DNA of 64,000 bases from FEN-1297 sp963843605. Its GTDB lineage: Bacteria > Bacteroidota > Ignavibacteria > Ignavibacteriales > Ignavibacteriaceae. Each line of letters opens with the position of its first letter. Position 1 is the first letter of the stretch. Location: positions 434,001 to 498,000 of the forward strand of contig CAWJLA010000002.1 in NCBI GenBank assembly GCA_963843605.1, written 5' to 3'. The position numbers and the translations under genes were made by a program. The notes beneath the pieces are model-generated. The model had not been told where the DNA came from. It saw only the letters and a program-made list of their open reading frames with translations, and searched no databases. Shown here one piece after another: positions 46,913 to 56,258 of this stretch.

Positions 46913-48055
46913 TTAGTTGCCGTAAGAATATATAAACCGCGATACTTCCACCGCCCCGTTTTTCAGCGAAGCATCGTCAATATTTTTACGATACTTTGAA
47001 TATTTTTCGTTATCATTCAGCAGATCGCTGATCAGAACCGGAAGCCTGTTTATATCCGGAGCATAAATTCCCATTTTGTTCTCAAGCAGAAACTCAACAT
47101 TGCCTTTTTCCTGTTCCCACATATAATTTATTATGACAGGTATTTTCCGCATCATTAAAATTTCCATAAAAGTGGAAGCACCGCATTTCGAAATGACTAT
47201 ATCCGAAATGTTTAAAAGCTCAAAAATAAAATCGACATATTCGTACACTTTAAAATCGGGACAGCTATTATTTGCTTTAAGTTTATTAGCTTTTTTAAAA
47301 AGACTTTTATTTTTGCCGCATACAATGGCAATCTCAATGTCTTTCAGATTTTTCAGCAGTATTTTTAAAATACGCATACCTTTGGGTATACCGTCGCCTC
47401 CTCCTAAAAGCAGTACTACTCTTTTCTTTTCGTCATAACCGAAATCCTTTTTTAAATCCGCAATTTTTTCTTCCGTGAGCCGCTGCGAGAATTTTTCGTT
47501 AAGCACAAACGGGAATACATTTATTTGTTCTTCACTAATACCTTTTTTAATGCAGTGTTTCTTCAACCTTTCGCTGAAGACAATAAATTCCTGCTTTTTA
47601 TTTAAAAACCATAAAGGATGCGCCGTGTAAGGATCGGTCACAAACGTAAGCACCGGTATCTTAAGTCCCATTTCTTCTAGAACCTCGTAAACCGGTTCTA
47701 TTAGAAAGAAATGAAAGATGACAATTTTATACGGCTTTTGATTTTCAAATACTTCTCTTAAATACGGCTTCACGAAATAAGATATCTGGGCGCTGTTGAT
47801 ACTGGCAAACAAATTAACTTTGTTTACCGCATACAAAGCCTCGTAAAACCATCTTGCTTTTGCCTGCAGATTACGGTAGCCGTCTTCGATTATATATCTT
47901 ATAATTTTGTTGGTTTTTTCAAATCCGTCAATTAATATGGGTTCAATTTCATCCCGGTATTCCCTATCCAGAATCTTAGCAATCGATTTTGCAGGCGCCA
48001 GGTGTCCGCCTCCGGTTTTAAGATACAAAAGGATATATTTCTTTTTTTGATCCAT
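46913..48055 (-). CDS. MGDG-synthase/MurG-like GT-B glycosyltransferase
   Basis: The 380-residue protein has the N-terminal glycine-rich loop YLKTGGGHLAPAKSIAKIL of MGDG synthase/UgtP-type enzymes, a linker, and a C-terminal nucleotide-sugar domain with VVLLLGGGDGIPKG, a DIVISKCGASTFMEI motif and IPVIINYMWEQEKGNVEFL. Such enzymes transfer a hexose from a UDP-sugar to diacylglycerol at the inner membrane. The gene follows the next one upstream by seven bases, so they form a pair that probably makes a glycolipid. Acceptor and sugar cannot be read from sequence. Confidence 0.85.
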   Translation of the reverse strand: MDQKKKYILLYLKTGGGHLAPAKSIAKILDREYRDEIEPILIDGFEKTNKIIRYIIEDGYRNLQAKARWFYEALYAVNKVNLFASINSAQISYFVKPYLREVFENQKPYKIVIFHFFLIEPVYEVLEEMGLKIPVLTFVTDPYTAHPLWFLNKKQEFIVFSERLKKHCIKKGISEEQINVFPFVLNEKFSQRLTEEKIADLKKDFGYDEKKRVVLLLGGGDGIPKGMRILKILLKNLKDIEIAIVCGKNKSLFKKANKLKANNSCPDFKVYEYVDFIFELLNISDIVISKCGASTFMEILMMRKIPVIINYMWEQEKGNVEFLLENKMGIYAPDINRLPVLISDLLNDNEKYSKYRKNIDDASLKNGAVEVSRFIYSYGN

Positions 48056-48062
48056 AAATATT

Positions 48063-49400
48063 TTATCTCAATATAGGTGAATCCTCTAGTGTCATTTTTC
48101 CGGTCTCAAGTACTTCCATTATTTTATATGTGCCGAGTTTACGGGCTTTTAAAAACCCAGCCCATGCAGATTCGGCAAACCTGCCGGTATTAATAAAATC
48201 AAAAAGCCACTGATCAGTGTATTCGGGATTTTCCTGTTTTATGCCCGCCTGAATCTCAAGCAGCCATGTTGAGTTGAAATGCTCCTGAGATCCGATCGGC
48301 GGACTCATCAGTATCGGAACTCCCAGTCCTGCATAAAAAGACAGTTCACTTGGCTTGGTCCAGAGTATATCTGTAGTTCTTATAGCATTGTTAAACATTC
48401 CGAAATATTCGTTAAGATCGCCGTGATGGATTATGTTAACATTTCCTCCTGCTGTTGAACCTAATTCCTTTTTTACATCGGAAAAATAATTCTTCACCAT
48501 TTCTTTTGTGCCTGCGGCAAGATTCAATATTATTTCGCCTTCTTGAAGTTTCTTTTTTAAACTCAACGCAATTTTTCTACCGATTTCTTTTTGTGCACCT
48601 GCGCCTCCCACCGCATACGTAATTGTAAGCTTTCTTTCGCGGAGGAAACTGCAGTTCTCTTTCCCCAGGAAATATTCAACATTCTTTTCATGCAGAGGTC
48701 TGAACCTGTATTTAGGATCGAGATAAAAAAGTCGCTGCCCCAAATCCGATTTTAGGATTGACAAATCTTTTCCGCCCAGAAGTTCGGTAGATAATGGGAA
48801 ACCGGTTGTAAAGATTCTTTCCACAGGAACACCGTAGGCTTTTAATCGCTGTGCAGCTTTGCCGCAGGGCGCAAAATAAATTATTCTGCTTTCCCAGGGT
48901 TCCTTTGCTACCCATACCCTGTTCAGATCTGCATCGCAAATTATGCAGTAAATACCGTCGTAGCCTTTCATATCAGCGGCAATTGCCGGTACAAAAAAAG
49001 AAGTGACTAGCGGAAAATGCTGTGCCGTAATTTTACTTAAAAGACCTGCGCACAGACCTTTTTTAATGCTCGATTCTAAAAGATTAACCTGAAATGTTGT
49101 ATTGGATAAATTTCGCATCGGGTAGAAAGAAGGAATGCGGAGGAATGCATCTAGGATATTAAATACCGGCTTGCCTATTAAAGGGATACCTTTTGCACGT
49201 GAAAGAAATTCGTAAACATTAAGCATGCGCTCCCATAATTTCTTTTCCGCTTGTGAAACAACATCATTGGCTCCAACCCTTATTATCCCCCCTTCGGCTA
49301 TTTCTCTTAAAGGATAAACGGCCCTTAAATGACCGTAACCCATGTTTGCCGAAACTACCCACGCTTTTTTGGTAGAAATCAATTTATGTATACCCTTCAA
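48063..49400 (-). CDS. GT-B-like protein paired with the MGDG-synthase-like gene
   Basis: At 445 residues, the N-terminus has WVVSANMGYGHLRAVYPLRE, reminiscent of the GGGH loop of the downstream glycosyltransferase, and the C-terminal half has LTITYAVGGAGAQKEIGRKI and TDILWTKPSELSFYAGLGVP with a closing PIGSQEHFN segment, like a degenerate nucleotide-sugar site. It lacks a signal peptide. I take it as a distant GT-B relative of unknown acceptor; it could be a non-catalytic partner. It is tightly coupled to the gene downstream. Confidence 0.6.
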   Translation of the reverse strand: MKGIHKLISTKKAWVVSANMGYGHLRAVYPLREIAEGGIIRVGANDVVSQAEKKLWERMLNVYEFLSRAKGIPLIGKPVFNILDAFLRIPSFYPMRNLSNTTFQVNLLESSIKKGLCAGLLSKITAQHFPLVTSFFVPAIAADMKGYDGIYCIICDADLNRVWVAKEPWESRIIYFAPCGKAAQRLKAYGVPVERIFTTGFPLSTELLGGKDLSILKSDLGQRLFYLDPKYRFRPLHEKNVEYFLGKENCSFLRERKLTITYAVGGAGAQKEIGRKIALSLKKKLQEGEIILNLAAGTKEMVKNYFSDVKKELGSTAGGNVNIIHHGDLNEYFGMFNNAIRTTDILWTKPSELSFYAGLGVPILMSPPIGSQEHFNSTWLLEIQAGIKQENPEYTDQWLFDFINTGRFAESAWAGFLKARKLGTYKIMEVLETGKMTLEDSPILR

Positions 49401-49519
49401 TAATATTTACACAAAAATATCACAAAATTAGATGCTAAATACGGTAACATAAATTAATAAAACGTAAAATCTTTGAAATGTGTTAAATATCCGGCCGGAC
49501 AAAAAGATGCATAAATAAA

Positions 49520-49545
49520 AGGAACCGTTATTCAAGCCGGTTCCT
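49520..49545 (-). terminator. Terminator overlapping the tatA stop
   Basis: GGAACCG (49521-49527) pairs with CGGTTCC (49538-49544), with T-rich sequence beyond it on the minus strand (TTTTATTTATG). It starts at the tatA stop codon and separates tatA from the glycosyltransferase pair. Confidence 0.7.
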
Positions 49546-49723
49546 ATTTTTCGTCTTTATCATCAACTTTAATATCGTCTTCAATATCCTTAACTGCTTT
49601 TTTGAATTCCTTCATTCCCTTGCCGAGTCCCTTTGCCAATTCCGGAATCTTTTTTGCTCCGAACAGTACAACAATTATTAAAACAATGACCAGTATTTCC
49701 ATAGTGCCTAAATTTCCGAACAT
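49544..49723 (-). CDS. tatA: Sec-independent protein translocase TatA
   Basis: This short gene encodes 59 residues. The product begins MFGNLGTMEILVIVLIIVVL, a short membrane helix, followed by the invariant FG hinge (FGAKKIPELAKGLG) and an amphipathic helix (MKEFKKAVKDIEDDI) with an acidic tail. This is the full TatA plan. TatA oligomers form the pore of the twin-arginine pathway with TatC, which is not in the window. An RBS-like GGGAG lies upstream of the ATG, and a terminator overlaps the stop. It is a monocistronic gene between the lipid genes and the pectin operon. Confidence 0.93.
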   Translation of the reverse strand: MFGNLGTMEILVIVLIIVVLFGAKKIPELAKGLGKGMKEFKKAVKDIEDDIKVDDKDEK

Positions 49724-49939
49724 ATTTGCTCCCGCTTATTCTATATTATGTTCATTTCATATAATATTATGCGTTAAAGTTACTCATAATGCATGAAGAA
49801 AAAAACAGAAATTTTCGTATTCGCGCCGAATGTGCTAAAACAAATTCGCAACATTAAATTCGTCCGTCGTAGCGGAAGCGAAGATGAATTAAAAAATACT
49901 TTCGGAACAAGACTTAAGCTATTTCACTTAATAATCATT

Positions 49940-50755
49940 TCATTTCGCTAAAATGCCCTGCACTTTCATCCAATCTATACATCTTACCGCCCAGCTGTTT
50001 GCAGGTTTGGAAGTATCCCTTAGGGCAAATCCGTGTCCGCCTGTTTCATAAACATGAAGCTCGGCAGGTACACAGTTTTTCTGAAGAGCCAGATAATAAT
50101 CTACGCTTTGGGTAACGGAAACTTTCGGATCATCACCCGCATGTGCCAGAAAAGCCGGAGGAGTATTTTTATTAACGTCCTTGACAAATTGTCCGACTGC
50201 CCCGTATACGGAAATCATGAAATCCGGTTTACAGCTTACTGAATCTATCCGGTCCGACATTTTTGTTTTTTCATAATGAGTTGAAAGATTAGCTGCCAGG
50301 TGTCCTCCTGCCGAAAATCCTATTACACCGATATTATTCGGGTTGATTTTATACTCTGAGGAATCGGCACGCAGCAGGCTTATGGTCCTTTGTGCGTCCT
50401 GCAAAGCCTCATTCTGGTTCAGTCTGTATTTAAGTACGAAAGCCGCAATCCCATTTTTATTAAGCCACTCGGCAATTTTATATCCTTCTTTGCGAATTAC
50501 AATCTTACTGTAGCCGCCTCCCGGCAGTACAACAATCGCAGGCAAAGCGTTATTGGATTCCTGAGGTATATAAATGGTTAAATCCGGTTGATAAATATTT
50601 ATTATGTTTCCACCCTCAACTTTTTCTTCATTGGCCCTGTTCTCGGTTCCCGGTGCCGGACCGGGCCAAATTTTTATAACTTTGTTCTGCGCATTTATTT
50701 GCATTGATATAAAAAATAAAATTAATGCCGGCAGAATTAATTTTTGATTTTTCAT
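49940..50755 (-). CDS. Alpha/beta-hydrolase, acetyl-ester esterase type
   Basis: The 271-residue exported protein (LILPALILFFISMQINAQ) has an alpha/beta-hydrolase core with an oxyanion loop LPGGGYSKI, the nucleophile elbow GFSAGGH, an Asp in AHAGDDPKV and His in TGGHGFALRD. Its opening IWPGPAPGTE and Arg-rich arrangement match Bacteroidetes acetylesterases that take acetyl groups from hemicellulose or pectin. It is the last gene of the operon starting with the CE8 gene at 57.5 kb and lies downstream of the GH105-like gene, so periplasmic deacetylation of galacturonides is inferred. Confidence 0.85.
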   Translation of the reverse strand: MKNQKLILPALILFFISMQINAQNKVIKIWPGPAPGTENRANEEKVEGGNIINIYQPDLTIYIPQESNNALPAIVVLPGGGYSKIVIRKEGYKIAEWLNKNGIAAFVLKYRLNQNEALQDAQRTISLLRADSSEYKINPNNIGVIGFSAGGHLAANLSTHYEKTKMSDRIDSVSCKPDFMISVYGAVGQFVKDVNKNTPPAFLAHAGDDPKVSVTQSVDYYLALQKNCVPAELHVYETGGHGFALRDTSKPANSWAVRCIDWMKVQGILAK

Positions 50756-50807
50756 AATGACAATTCCTTTGAATAATTATAAAAACGAATATTTGTATTC
50801 CGAAATT

Positions 50808-52211
50808 TTAATCGTGTATATTTTTCAATTGCGATTTTAATCTGTAGTGATAAGTTCTGTTAGCTTCCTGAATAGTAATATCTTTATTATTTAAAAGTTT
50901 CATCATCTCTGCGCCGGCCATAAAAACAGGACCGTAACCGTGGGGTGCCCAAACTGAAGCCGGTCTGTGATAATAATAAACATTTTCGCTTGCAAATGTC
51001 GTCCCCCAGCATGTTCCTTCAACCTGTCCTCCCGCATTTATCCTTGTTTCCAAAGCGTTCCATCCGGCCTGCGCAACCGGTCCGAAAGTATAATCAATCC
51101 GGCCGCTATTGATTGCATGAGCAATGCCGTAAACGAACATTGCCGTACAGGAGGTTTCGGTATAGCTGTCGGTTTTGTCCAGTAAATTATGCCAGAAACC
51201 GTCTTTGCCCTGCAGAGAAGTTAATCCTTTAACATGGGTTCTTAATATCTTAAGCAATTGATCTCTGCCTTTATAATTTTCCGGAAGGACGTCAAGCAGA
51301 TCATTTATAGAGACAATACACCATCCGTTTGCTCTCCCCCAGAATATTTCCGGATCATATTCGTTATGAATATTTACACCGTGATCATAGATTTCTTTAT
51401 CCAACTTGAAGAGATATTTTGACATCTGGATTACCTGTTTTACGGCGTCGTCATAATATTTTTTATCGCCGGTGAAATTTCCCATTTCAGCTAAAAAAGG
51501 CACCGACATATACATATCGTCGGCCCATACGGACTCGGGCTGAGGCCTTTGACGGGCTAATGTACCGTCATTCAGACGGAATTGTTTGTTGGTTATGTAA
51601 TCTGCAATATGATCGATAATTGTTTTTAGCCGGGGATCTTTGTTTACCTTATAAAGTCTGATAAGCGCGGCGCCCATTGCACCGCAATCGTCGAGCGAAC
51701 CGGTATGCAGAAGAGATTTATAGCTGTTCCGCCTGGCGCCGAATGCTGAATCAATTTGTTTAAAATACTGCAGTTTGCTTAAAAAATAGTTTATACATTT
51801 TTCAGGATACTCAGAATATTTTTTATCGCCGGTAGCAGTATCTGCCATTAACATTCCGGAATAAGTTACTCCTTGAGTATAAGACCAGATGCTGAATAGA
51901 CCGTTCTCGCCGTTATCCAAATCGGCGTTTGCATCGGGTTTTGTAAAATCGGTTATTTCTTTTCCTGTTTTTGTGTCGATTATTCTGAACTTGGTACCGG
52001 AATAAAAATAATCTCTCACACGGTCCAATGTTTTCTTTATACTGTCCCGGTTTGGCACCTTGTAAGGAATCACATATTGACCTGCCCCGAGATCTTTATC
52101 GATATTGTCTTTCACCGGCGCTTTCGGCGTGCAGGACAAGGCAATTATTAAAAACACCGGACAGAAAAAGTAGAAAAATATTTTAGACTGGTTATTAAAA
52201 TTTACTTTCAT
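50808..52211 (-). CDS. GH88/GH105-family unsaturated uronyl hydrolase, lipoprotein
   Basis: The 467-residue product has a lipobox (LIIALSC) at about residues 21-27, so it is probably membrane-anchored. The helical barrel carries ESVWADDMYMSVPFLAEMG with the probable catalytic Asp, IFWGRANGWCIVSINDLLDVL, SYTETSCTAMFVYGIAHA and the late Trp/Tyr-rich WAPHGYGPVFMAG. It differs from the enzyme at 26768-27973 in length and N-terminal extension, so the two GH88/GH105 members probably take different unsaturated ends (galacturonyl versus rhamnogalacturonyl). It sits in the CE8-PL10-SGNH-GH28-cupin-GH105-esterase operon. Confidence 0.88.
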   Translation of the reverse strand: MKVNFNNQSKIFFYFFCPVFLIIALSCTPKAPVKDNIDKDLGAGQYVIPYKVPNRDSIKKTLDRVRDYFYSGTKFRIIDTKTGKEITDFTKPDANADLDNGENGLFSIWSYTQGVTYSGMLMADTATGDKKYSEYPEKCINYFLSKLQYFKQIDSAFGARRNSYKSLLHTGSLDDCGAMGAALIRLYKVNKDPRLKTIIDHIADYITNKQFRLNDGTLARQRPQPESVWADDMYMSVPFLAEMGNFTGDKKYYDDAVKQVIQMSKYLFKLDKEIYDHGVNIHNEYDPEIFWGRANGWCIVSINDLLDVLPENYKGRDQLLKILRTHVKGLTSLQGKDGFWHNLLDKTDSYTETSCTAMFVYGIAHAINSGRIDYTFGPVAQAGWNALETRINAGGQVEGTCWGTTFASENVYYYHRPASVWAPHGYGPVFMAGAEMMKLLNNKDITIQEANRTYHYRLKSQLKNIHD

Positions 52212-52374
52212 ATTTCCCTCTTTGTTTAACTGATAGTTCCGGATTATAGTAAGTAAATCTGCATCAGGATGGAATAAAAAAAACGAATGCCACCGTTATA
52301 TATTCAACGATGACAATTACGCTTATAGAATTATTAATTTATTTCTTTACATATCTAAATACCCAAAAAAATTG

Positions 52375-52830
52375 TTAATCTTCAGGATATTTCTTAATCA
52401 CAAGGTATTTCAGTTCAGTATCGCCGGCATTTCTGATACCGTGTTCTACATTTGAAGGGCAGTATAAACTGGTCATCGGTCCTACGACTTTTCTCTTCCC
52501 GTTTAAGTAAAATTCGGCTTTCCCTTCAAGAATGAAAAAGAACTCATCTTCAGGATGGACATGCGGTGCGTGTGTAGCTTTATGCGGGGCAACTACGCTC
52601 AATTTAATGGTTCTTCCGTCAATAAAATTTTTATCAACAAACCAATACTGGTATCCCGCATCGGTTTTAACCGTTTTATTAATTGAAAATGTATTTACGC
52701 AGTTGTCAATATTAAATTTAGTCGTATCGCCCTTAACTGAACTCTTTCTGCCGGACTGAGCATTTAAATTACACGGCAGCAGAAAAAGTACGGTTGCAAA
52801 AAGGATATATATAAGTTTCTTCCCTGTCAT
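52375..52830 (-). CDS. Secreted cupin-domain protein
   Basis: The product is 151 residues with a signal peptide (LFATVLFLLPCNLNAQ) and a single cupin barrel. The metal-type motif reads HAPHVHPEDEFFFILEGKAEFYLNG (His, His, Glu), and the second motif is PSNVEHGIRNAG with His. Small exported cupins in pectin loci may act as 5-keto-4-deoxyuronate-handling isomerase-like (KdgF-type) proteins. Here an activity such as ring-opening of unsaturated galacturonate is inferred from motif and context only. It lies 16 bases after the GH28 gene stop, in the same operon. Confidence 0.75.
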   Translation of the reverse strand: MTGKKLIYILFATVLFLLPCNLNAQSGRKSSVKGDTTKFNIDNCVNTFSINKTVKTDAGYQYWFVDKNFIDGRTIKLSVVAPHKATHAPHVHPEDEFFFILEGKAEFYLNGKRKVVGPMTSLYCPSNVEHGIRNAGDTELKYLVIKKYPED

Positions 52831-52846
52831 AATTAACCCTCTTTTT

Positions 52847-54247
52847 TTAATTTGAACTCACTTCTTTACCGTTTATAGTTACATCTTCAAGTTTCATGTT
52901 TTTAACATTTTCAATTACATTTTCTTTTCCGGTATTGTTAAATTTACAATTAGATATTTCTACATTTTCAATCGGAGCTCTTTCGTAACCCTTCATCCAT
53001 AGAGCAAATTCGCTTTTATTGCAGGTTACGTTTGTTACTCCTATATTTTTTATTAACGGAGTATATTTACCGGCGTCGCCTTCTTCATAAAATAAATTTA
53101 TTCTGACTACTGCCTGGGCAACCTGTCCGATTTTTACATTTCTCATATAAATATTTTCTATATGACCGCCGCGAACGGAGTTAGTCTTTATTCTAAACGC
53201 GATATTCAGATTCGGACTATCCATAATACAGTTTTCGGCAAAGACATTATAACATCCGCCGGATATTTCGCTGCCTATTGCTACACCGCCGTGTCCGTCT
53301 TTCATATGACAATCCTGCACGACGATGTTTTCCGACGGTACGTTTACTCTTCTCCCGTCGTTATTTCTGCCGGATTTAATTGCGATGCAGTCGTCGCCTG
53401 TATTAAACTGGCAGCCTTTTATCAATACGCCGTTGCAAGATTCCGGATCGCAGCCGTCTGTGTTCGGACCCAAGCCGTTAACCTTCACGTTTATGATAGA
53501 CACGTTTTCGCACAATACAGGATTCATTACCCACATCGGCGAATCTTTTAAAGTAACACCCTCTATCAAAACATTTTTGCATTTATAAGGCTGAACGAAA
53601 TTAGGTCTCAGATAAAATCCTTCTCCGAAAGTTCTGTCTTTTACCGGAATGCCTTTTTTTCCCATTTCGAAGAGTTTTTTTCGAGCCGAAGCTTGATTAG
53701 GTTTGCCTTTTTCCCATCCGCAATTTGTACGGCCTTTCCATGGCCACCAGTATTCACAGCTGGCCTGACCGTCGAGTACGCCCTCACCAGTTACCGCGAT
53801 ATTCTCCTGTCCGTATGCATAAATGAACGGAGAATAATTCATACATTCCACTCCTTCAAACCTTGTCAGAACCAGCGGCAGGTATTTTTTTGTATCGCGG
53901 CTGAATTTAATGATTCCGTCTTTTACAACGTGCAGGTTCACATTGCTTTTAAGATGAATAGGACCCGTTAAAAACGATCCTTTGGAAACCAAAACAATAC
54001 CCCCGCCGGCTTTGCTGCATGCATCTATTGCTTCTTTAAACGCGTCCGAACAATCTGTTTTGCCGTCGCCTTTCGCGCCGTATTTCTCAATATTAAAGAC
54101 TTTATCCGGAAATTTAGGGGGTACAATCTGTTTTAGTATCTGCGGAAGTCTGGACCATGCGGCAGGATATTTATCCTTTTGAGCTTTAAGGTTAATCTGC
54201 GATACAAGCAGGAATGCCGTTGTTATAAGAATAATTTTAATTTTCAT
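52847..54247 (-). CDS. GH28 polygalacturonase-family protein
   Basis: At 466 residues with a signal peptide (LITTAFLLVSQINLKAQ), this protein has a complete GH28 active site: TDGCDPESC, TGDDCIAIKSGRNNDG, GHGGVAIGSEISGG and FRIKTNSVRGG. The preceding EGVLDGQ motif shows the Leu that is replaced by TGA in the gene at 14874-16493. It most likely is an exo-polygalacturonase acting in the periplasm on the oligogalacturonides made by PL1/PL9/PL10. It is centrally placed in the operon with CE8 and PL10. Confidence 0.94.
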   Translation of the reverse strand: MKIKIILITTAFLLVSQINLKAQKDKYPAAWSRLPQILKQIVPPKFPDKVFNIEKYGAKGDGKTDCSDAFKEAIDACSKAGGGIVLVSKGSFLTGPIHLKSNVNLHVVKDGIIKFSRDTKKYLPLVLTRFEGVECMNYSPFIYAYGQENIAVTGEGVLDGQASCEYWWPWKGRTNCGWEKGKPNQASARKKLFEMGKKGIPVKDRTFGEGFYLRPNFVQPYKCKNVLIEGVTLKDSPMWVMNPVLCENVSIINVKVNGLGPNTDGCDPESCNGVLIKGCQFNTGDDCIAIKSGRNNDGRRVNVPSENIVVQDCHMKDGHGGVAIGSEISGGCYNVFAENCIMDSPNLNIAFRIKTNSVRGGHIENIYMRNVKIGQVAQAVVRINLFYEEGDAGKYTPLIKNIGVTNVTCNKSEFALWMKGYERAPIENVEISNCKFNNTGKENVIENVKNMKLEDVTINGKEVSSN

Positions 54248-54275
54248 TTCGCTCCCTCTTTGTTTAACAATAATT

Positions 54276-54941
54276 TTAATGATAAAATTTATTCAATTCG
54301 CTCCATACCTTAGCGGCAATTTGTCGCTGTCCTTTTTTATCCGGATGAAGACCGTCGACAAAATTATCCGGCGAAACCGTATTTAATAAATTTATGAATT
54401 CAACCGATTCTTCTTTTGCCAATTCTTTGTACTTAACCGCTAATTCATTCAGCGATCTTTTTGTATTTGCGTTATATAATTTTTTTACGTTTATCTCCGA
54501 CATGGTTTTCAGATTGATACCCGTAGGCGCCATTAAAACAATTTTAGCTCCCGGTATTTTAGTCTTAACCTGCTCTATCATCCACTTCATATTTTCCACG
54601 CAGTTGTTAATCATACTGTCGTTACCGTTCTTTAAATCGTTCACTCCCAGAAAGAATAAGACATAATTTGCATCAGTATTTTCTTTAAGTACAGGGGCCA
54701 ATTCTTTTCTGTCGGACGTTTTCCTGCCTTTTCTACCTGCATTCACAACAAAAACAGAATCGCTTTCCTTGTTAAGCAGGTCATCCCAGGCATAGCCTCT
54801 TACAAATGCGCCGTAAGTAATTGAATCGCCGAAGCACAGTAATTTTCCTTTTATTCCGCCCTTGAGCATAACCATTGCGGTTGAAGTTATCAATAATATT
54901 ATAGCGGCAATAATACCGGTTCTATTGCTTATTATTTTCAT
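54276..54941 (-). CDS. SGNH/GDSL-family esterase
   Basis: Translation probably starts at ATG 54941 (MKIISNRTGI), giving 221 residues; an upstream ATG at 54983 would add 14. An N-terminal hydrophobic anchor is followed by LLCFGDSITYGAF (Ser nucleophile), FLGVNDLKNG (Asn block) and FVDGLHPDKKGQR (Asp-x-x-His). It is a single-domain SGNH hydrolase, likely a carbohydrate deacetylase or arylesterase. Its place between PL10 and GH28 genes suggests deacetylation of pectin. Unlike the CE12 protein it has no extra domain. Confidence 0.85.
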   Translation of the reverse strand: MKIISNRTGIIAAIILLITSTAMVMLKGGIKGKLLCFGDSITYGAFVRGYAWDDLLNKESDSVFVVNAGRKGRKTSDRKELAPVLKENTDANYVLFFLGVNDLKNGNDSMINNCVENMKWMIEQVKTKIPGAKIVLMAPTGINLKTMSEINVKKLYNANTKRSLNELAVKYKELAKEESVEFINLLNTVSPDNFVDGLHPDKKGQRQIAAKVWSELNKFYH

Positions 54942-55026
54942 CGTCAATGTCTCATTATTAATGAATTTATTTAGCTTGACCAAATATTTTAGTTCAAGTT
55001 TAAGCTTTGCTGAACAGAAATTATCA

Positions 55027-56226
55027 TCATTTTAAAACGTTGTTATCGGGCGCAAATATCTTCTGCCATCCGGGATAGTCTTTCAGCACTTCTTCGGGTG
55101 CATAAGTATACCATCCGTAGCCGTCGCGTCTTTCGCGGCCAACATCCGCAAGAGCATACACCGGTTTACTGTTCCTGTCGCTGAATAAGGGCCTGTTAGT
55201 TTTGAGTTCGTAAAACCTTGCCCAGATTCGCGGAGCTTCGGGATCCTTTACTACTATTCTGTCTGTTTTGGATGTACGAAATTGAAAAACGACCTTGGGA
55301 GCTTTAATTGTTACAACCTTTATCCCGTTTATTTGAGATTTGTTAAACCAGCTTACGGCTCCTTGCACGGACTTTATTATTCGGTCACTGGGATGATCAA
55401 GGCTCATAAGAAAAAGCGTTATTTCGGAACTTTCCTCGCCGCATACCGAAGGCAATTCAAAAGTTCTTGCATGCTGGGGACGAAAGTCGATATTATCATG
55501 CTGCTGACACCAGGCTGTTAATTTACCGTTTTCTACAATTTGACATTTCAGAATACAGTCAATTCCTTTATCAAATGATTTCCCAACTTTTTCTTTGAGA
55601 GTATTATCGACGAATGAAAAGTAAGGTTTGTTTTCCAAGATATTGTGAAAAACTTTCATAATACCGATCATAGCGCCGTCGTTAAAAGTAATATACTTTC
55701 TGTAGCCGCTGGTATCGGGATAAAACTGGGGCCACCCGCCGTTGGCATATTGTGCATCGAGCATATACTTAATCCCCTTAATAGAAGCCTCTTTATATTT
55801 TTCATTTTTTGTTTGTAAATAAGCTTTAGCCAAGTATTCCGCCTGTGAATAAGTGGTGCCGTTATCAAAGGTGGTCTGATCATCATCTTTAGATTTTAAC
55901 AATACTTCTTTTTGCTTTTTGGTAAGTATAGCCCGCATATCATAATTTTTACGCCATCCCCCGTTTTCGCATTGATAAAGCAGGATATTATCGGCAATCA
56001 TATTTATCTGGACTGGTTCATACCTAGCCTGATTAGGTATTGGCATAATAACTTGATGGTGATCTGTTATATCATACCAATGATGAGCGCTATCCATGAA
56101 ATCGGAAAGGTCTATTGCTTTATATTGTTTTCCTGATTTTTTATTTTGTGCCGAAATCGCAATCAATGGGACGAGGACAACTAACAAACCAAATATTATC
56201 TTATTAAAAGTAAATTGAACTTTCAT
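55027..56226 (-). CDS. PL10 pectate lyase
   Basis: The start at 56226 has a good RBS (AGGTGAAAAA); a start at 56250 would add eight residues. The product, about 399 residues, has a signal peptide (IIFGLLVVLVPLIAISAQ) and a PL10 (alpha/alpha)3-type fold: ILLYQCENGGWRKNYDM, DDQTTFDNGTTYSQ, YANGGWPQFYPDTSGYRKYI with FNDGAMIGIM, CQHARTFELPS-type segment (QHARTFELPSVCGEES), and ARFYELKTNRPLFSDRNSK near the C-terminus. PL10 cleaves polygalacturonate with calcium. It has no T9SS domain, so it probably works in the periplasm. It starts eight bases after the CE8 stop if the longer form is used. Confidence 0.93.
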   Translation of the reverse strand: MKVQFTFNKIIFGLLVVLVPLIAISAQNKKSGKQYKAIDLSDFMDSAHHWYDITDHHQVIMPIPNQARYEPVQINMIADNILLYQCENGGWRKNYDMRAILTKKQKEVLLKSKDDDQTTFDNGTTYSQAEYLAKAYLQTKNEKYKEASIKGIKYMLDAQYANGGWPQFYPDTSGYRKYITFNDGAMIGIMKVFHNILENKPYFSFVDNTLKEKVGKSFDKGIDCILKCQIVENGKLTAWCQQHDNIDFRPQHARTFELPSVCGEESSEITLFLMSLDHPSDRIIKSVQGAVSWFNKSQINGIKVVTIKAPKVVFQFRTSKTDRIVVKDPEAPRIWARFYELKTNRPLFSDRNSKPVYALADVGRERRDGYGWYTYAPEEVLKDYPGWQKIFAPDNNVLK

Positions 56227-56258
56227 TTTTTCACCTGTTGTTGAATTCAATCAGAATA

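Noticed and set aside
49793..49951. 52-residue plus-strand frame opposite the end of the esterase gene
   Set aside because: It overlaps the end of a real gene on the other strand and lacks an RBS; more likely a chance frame.
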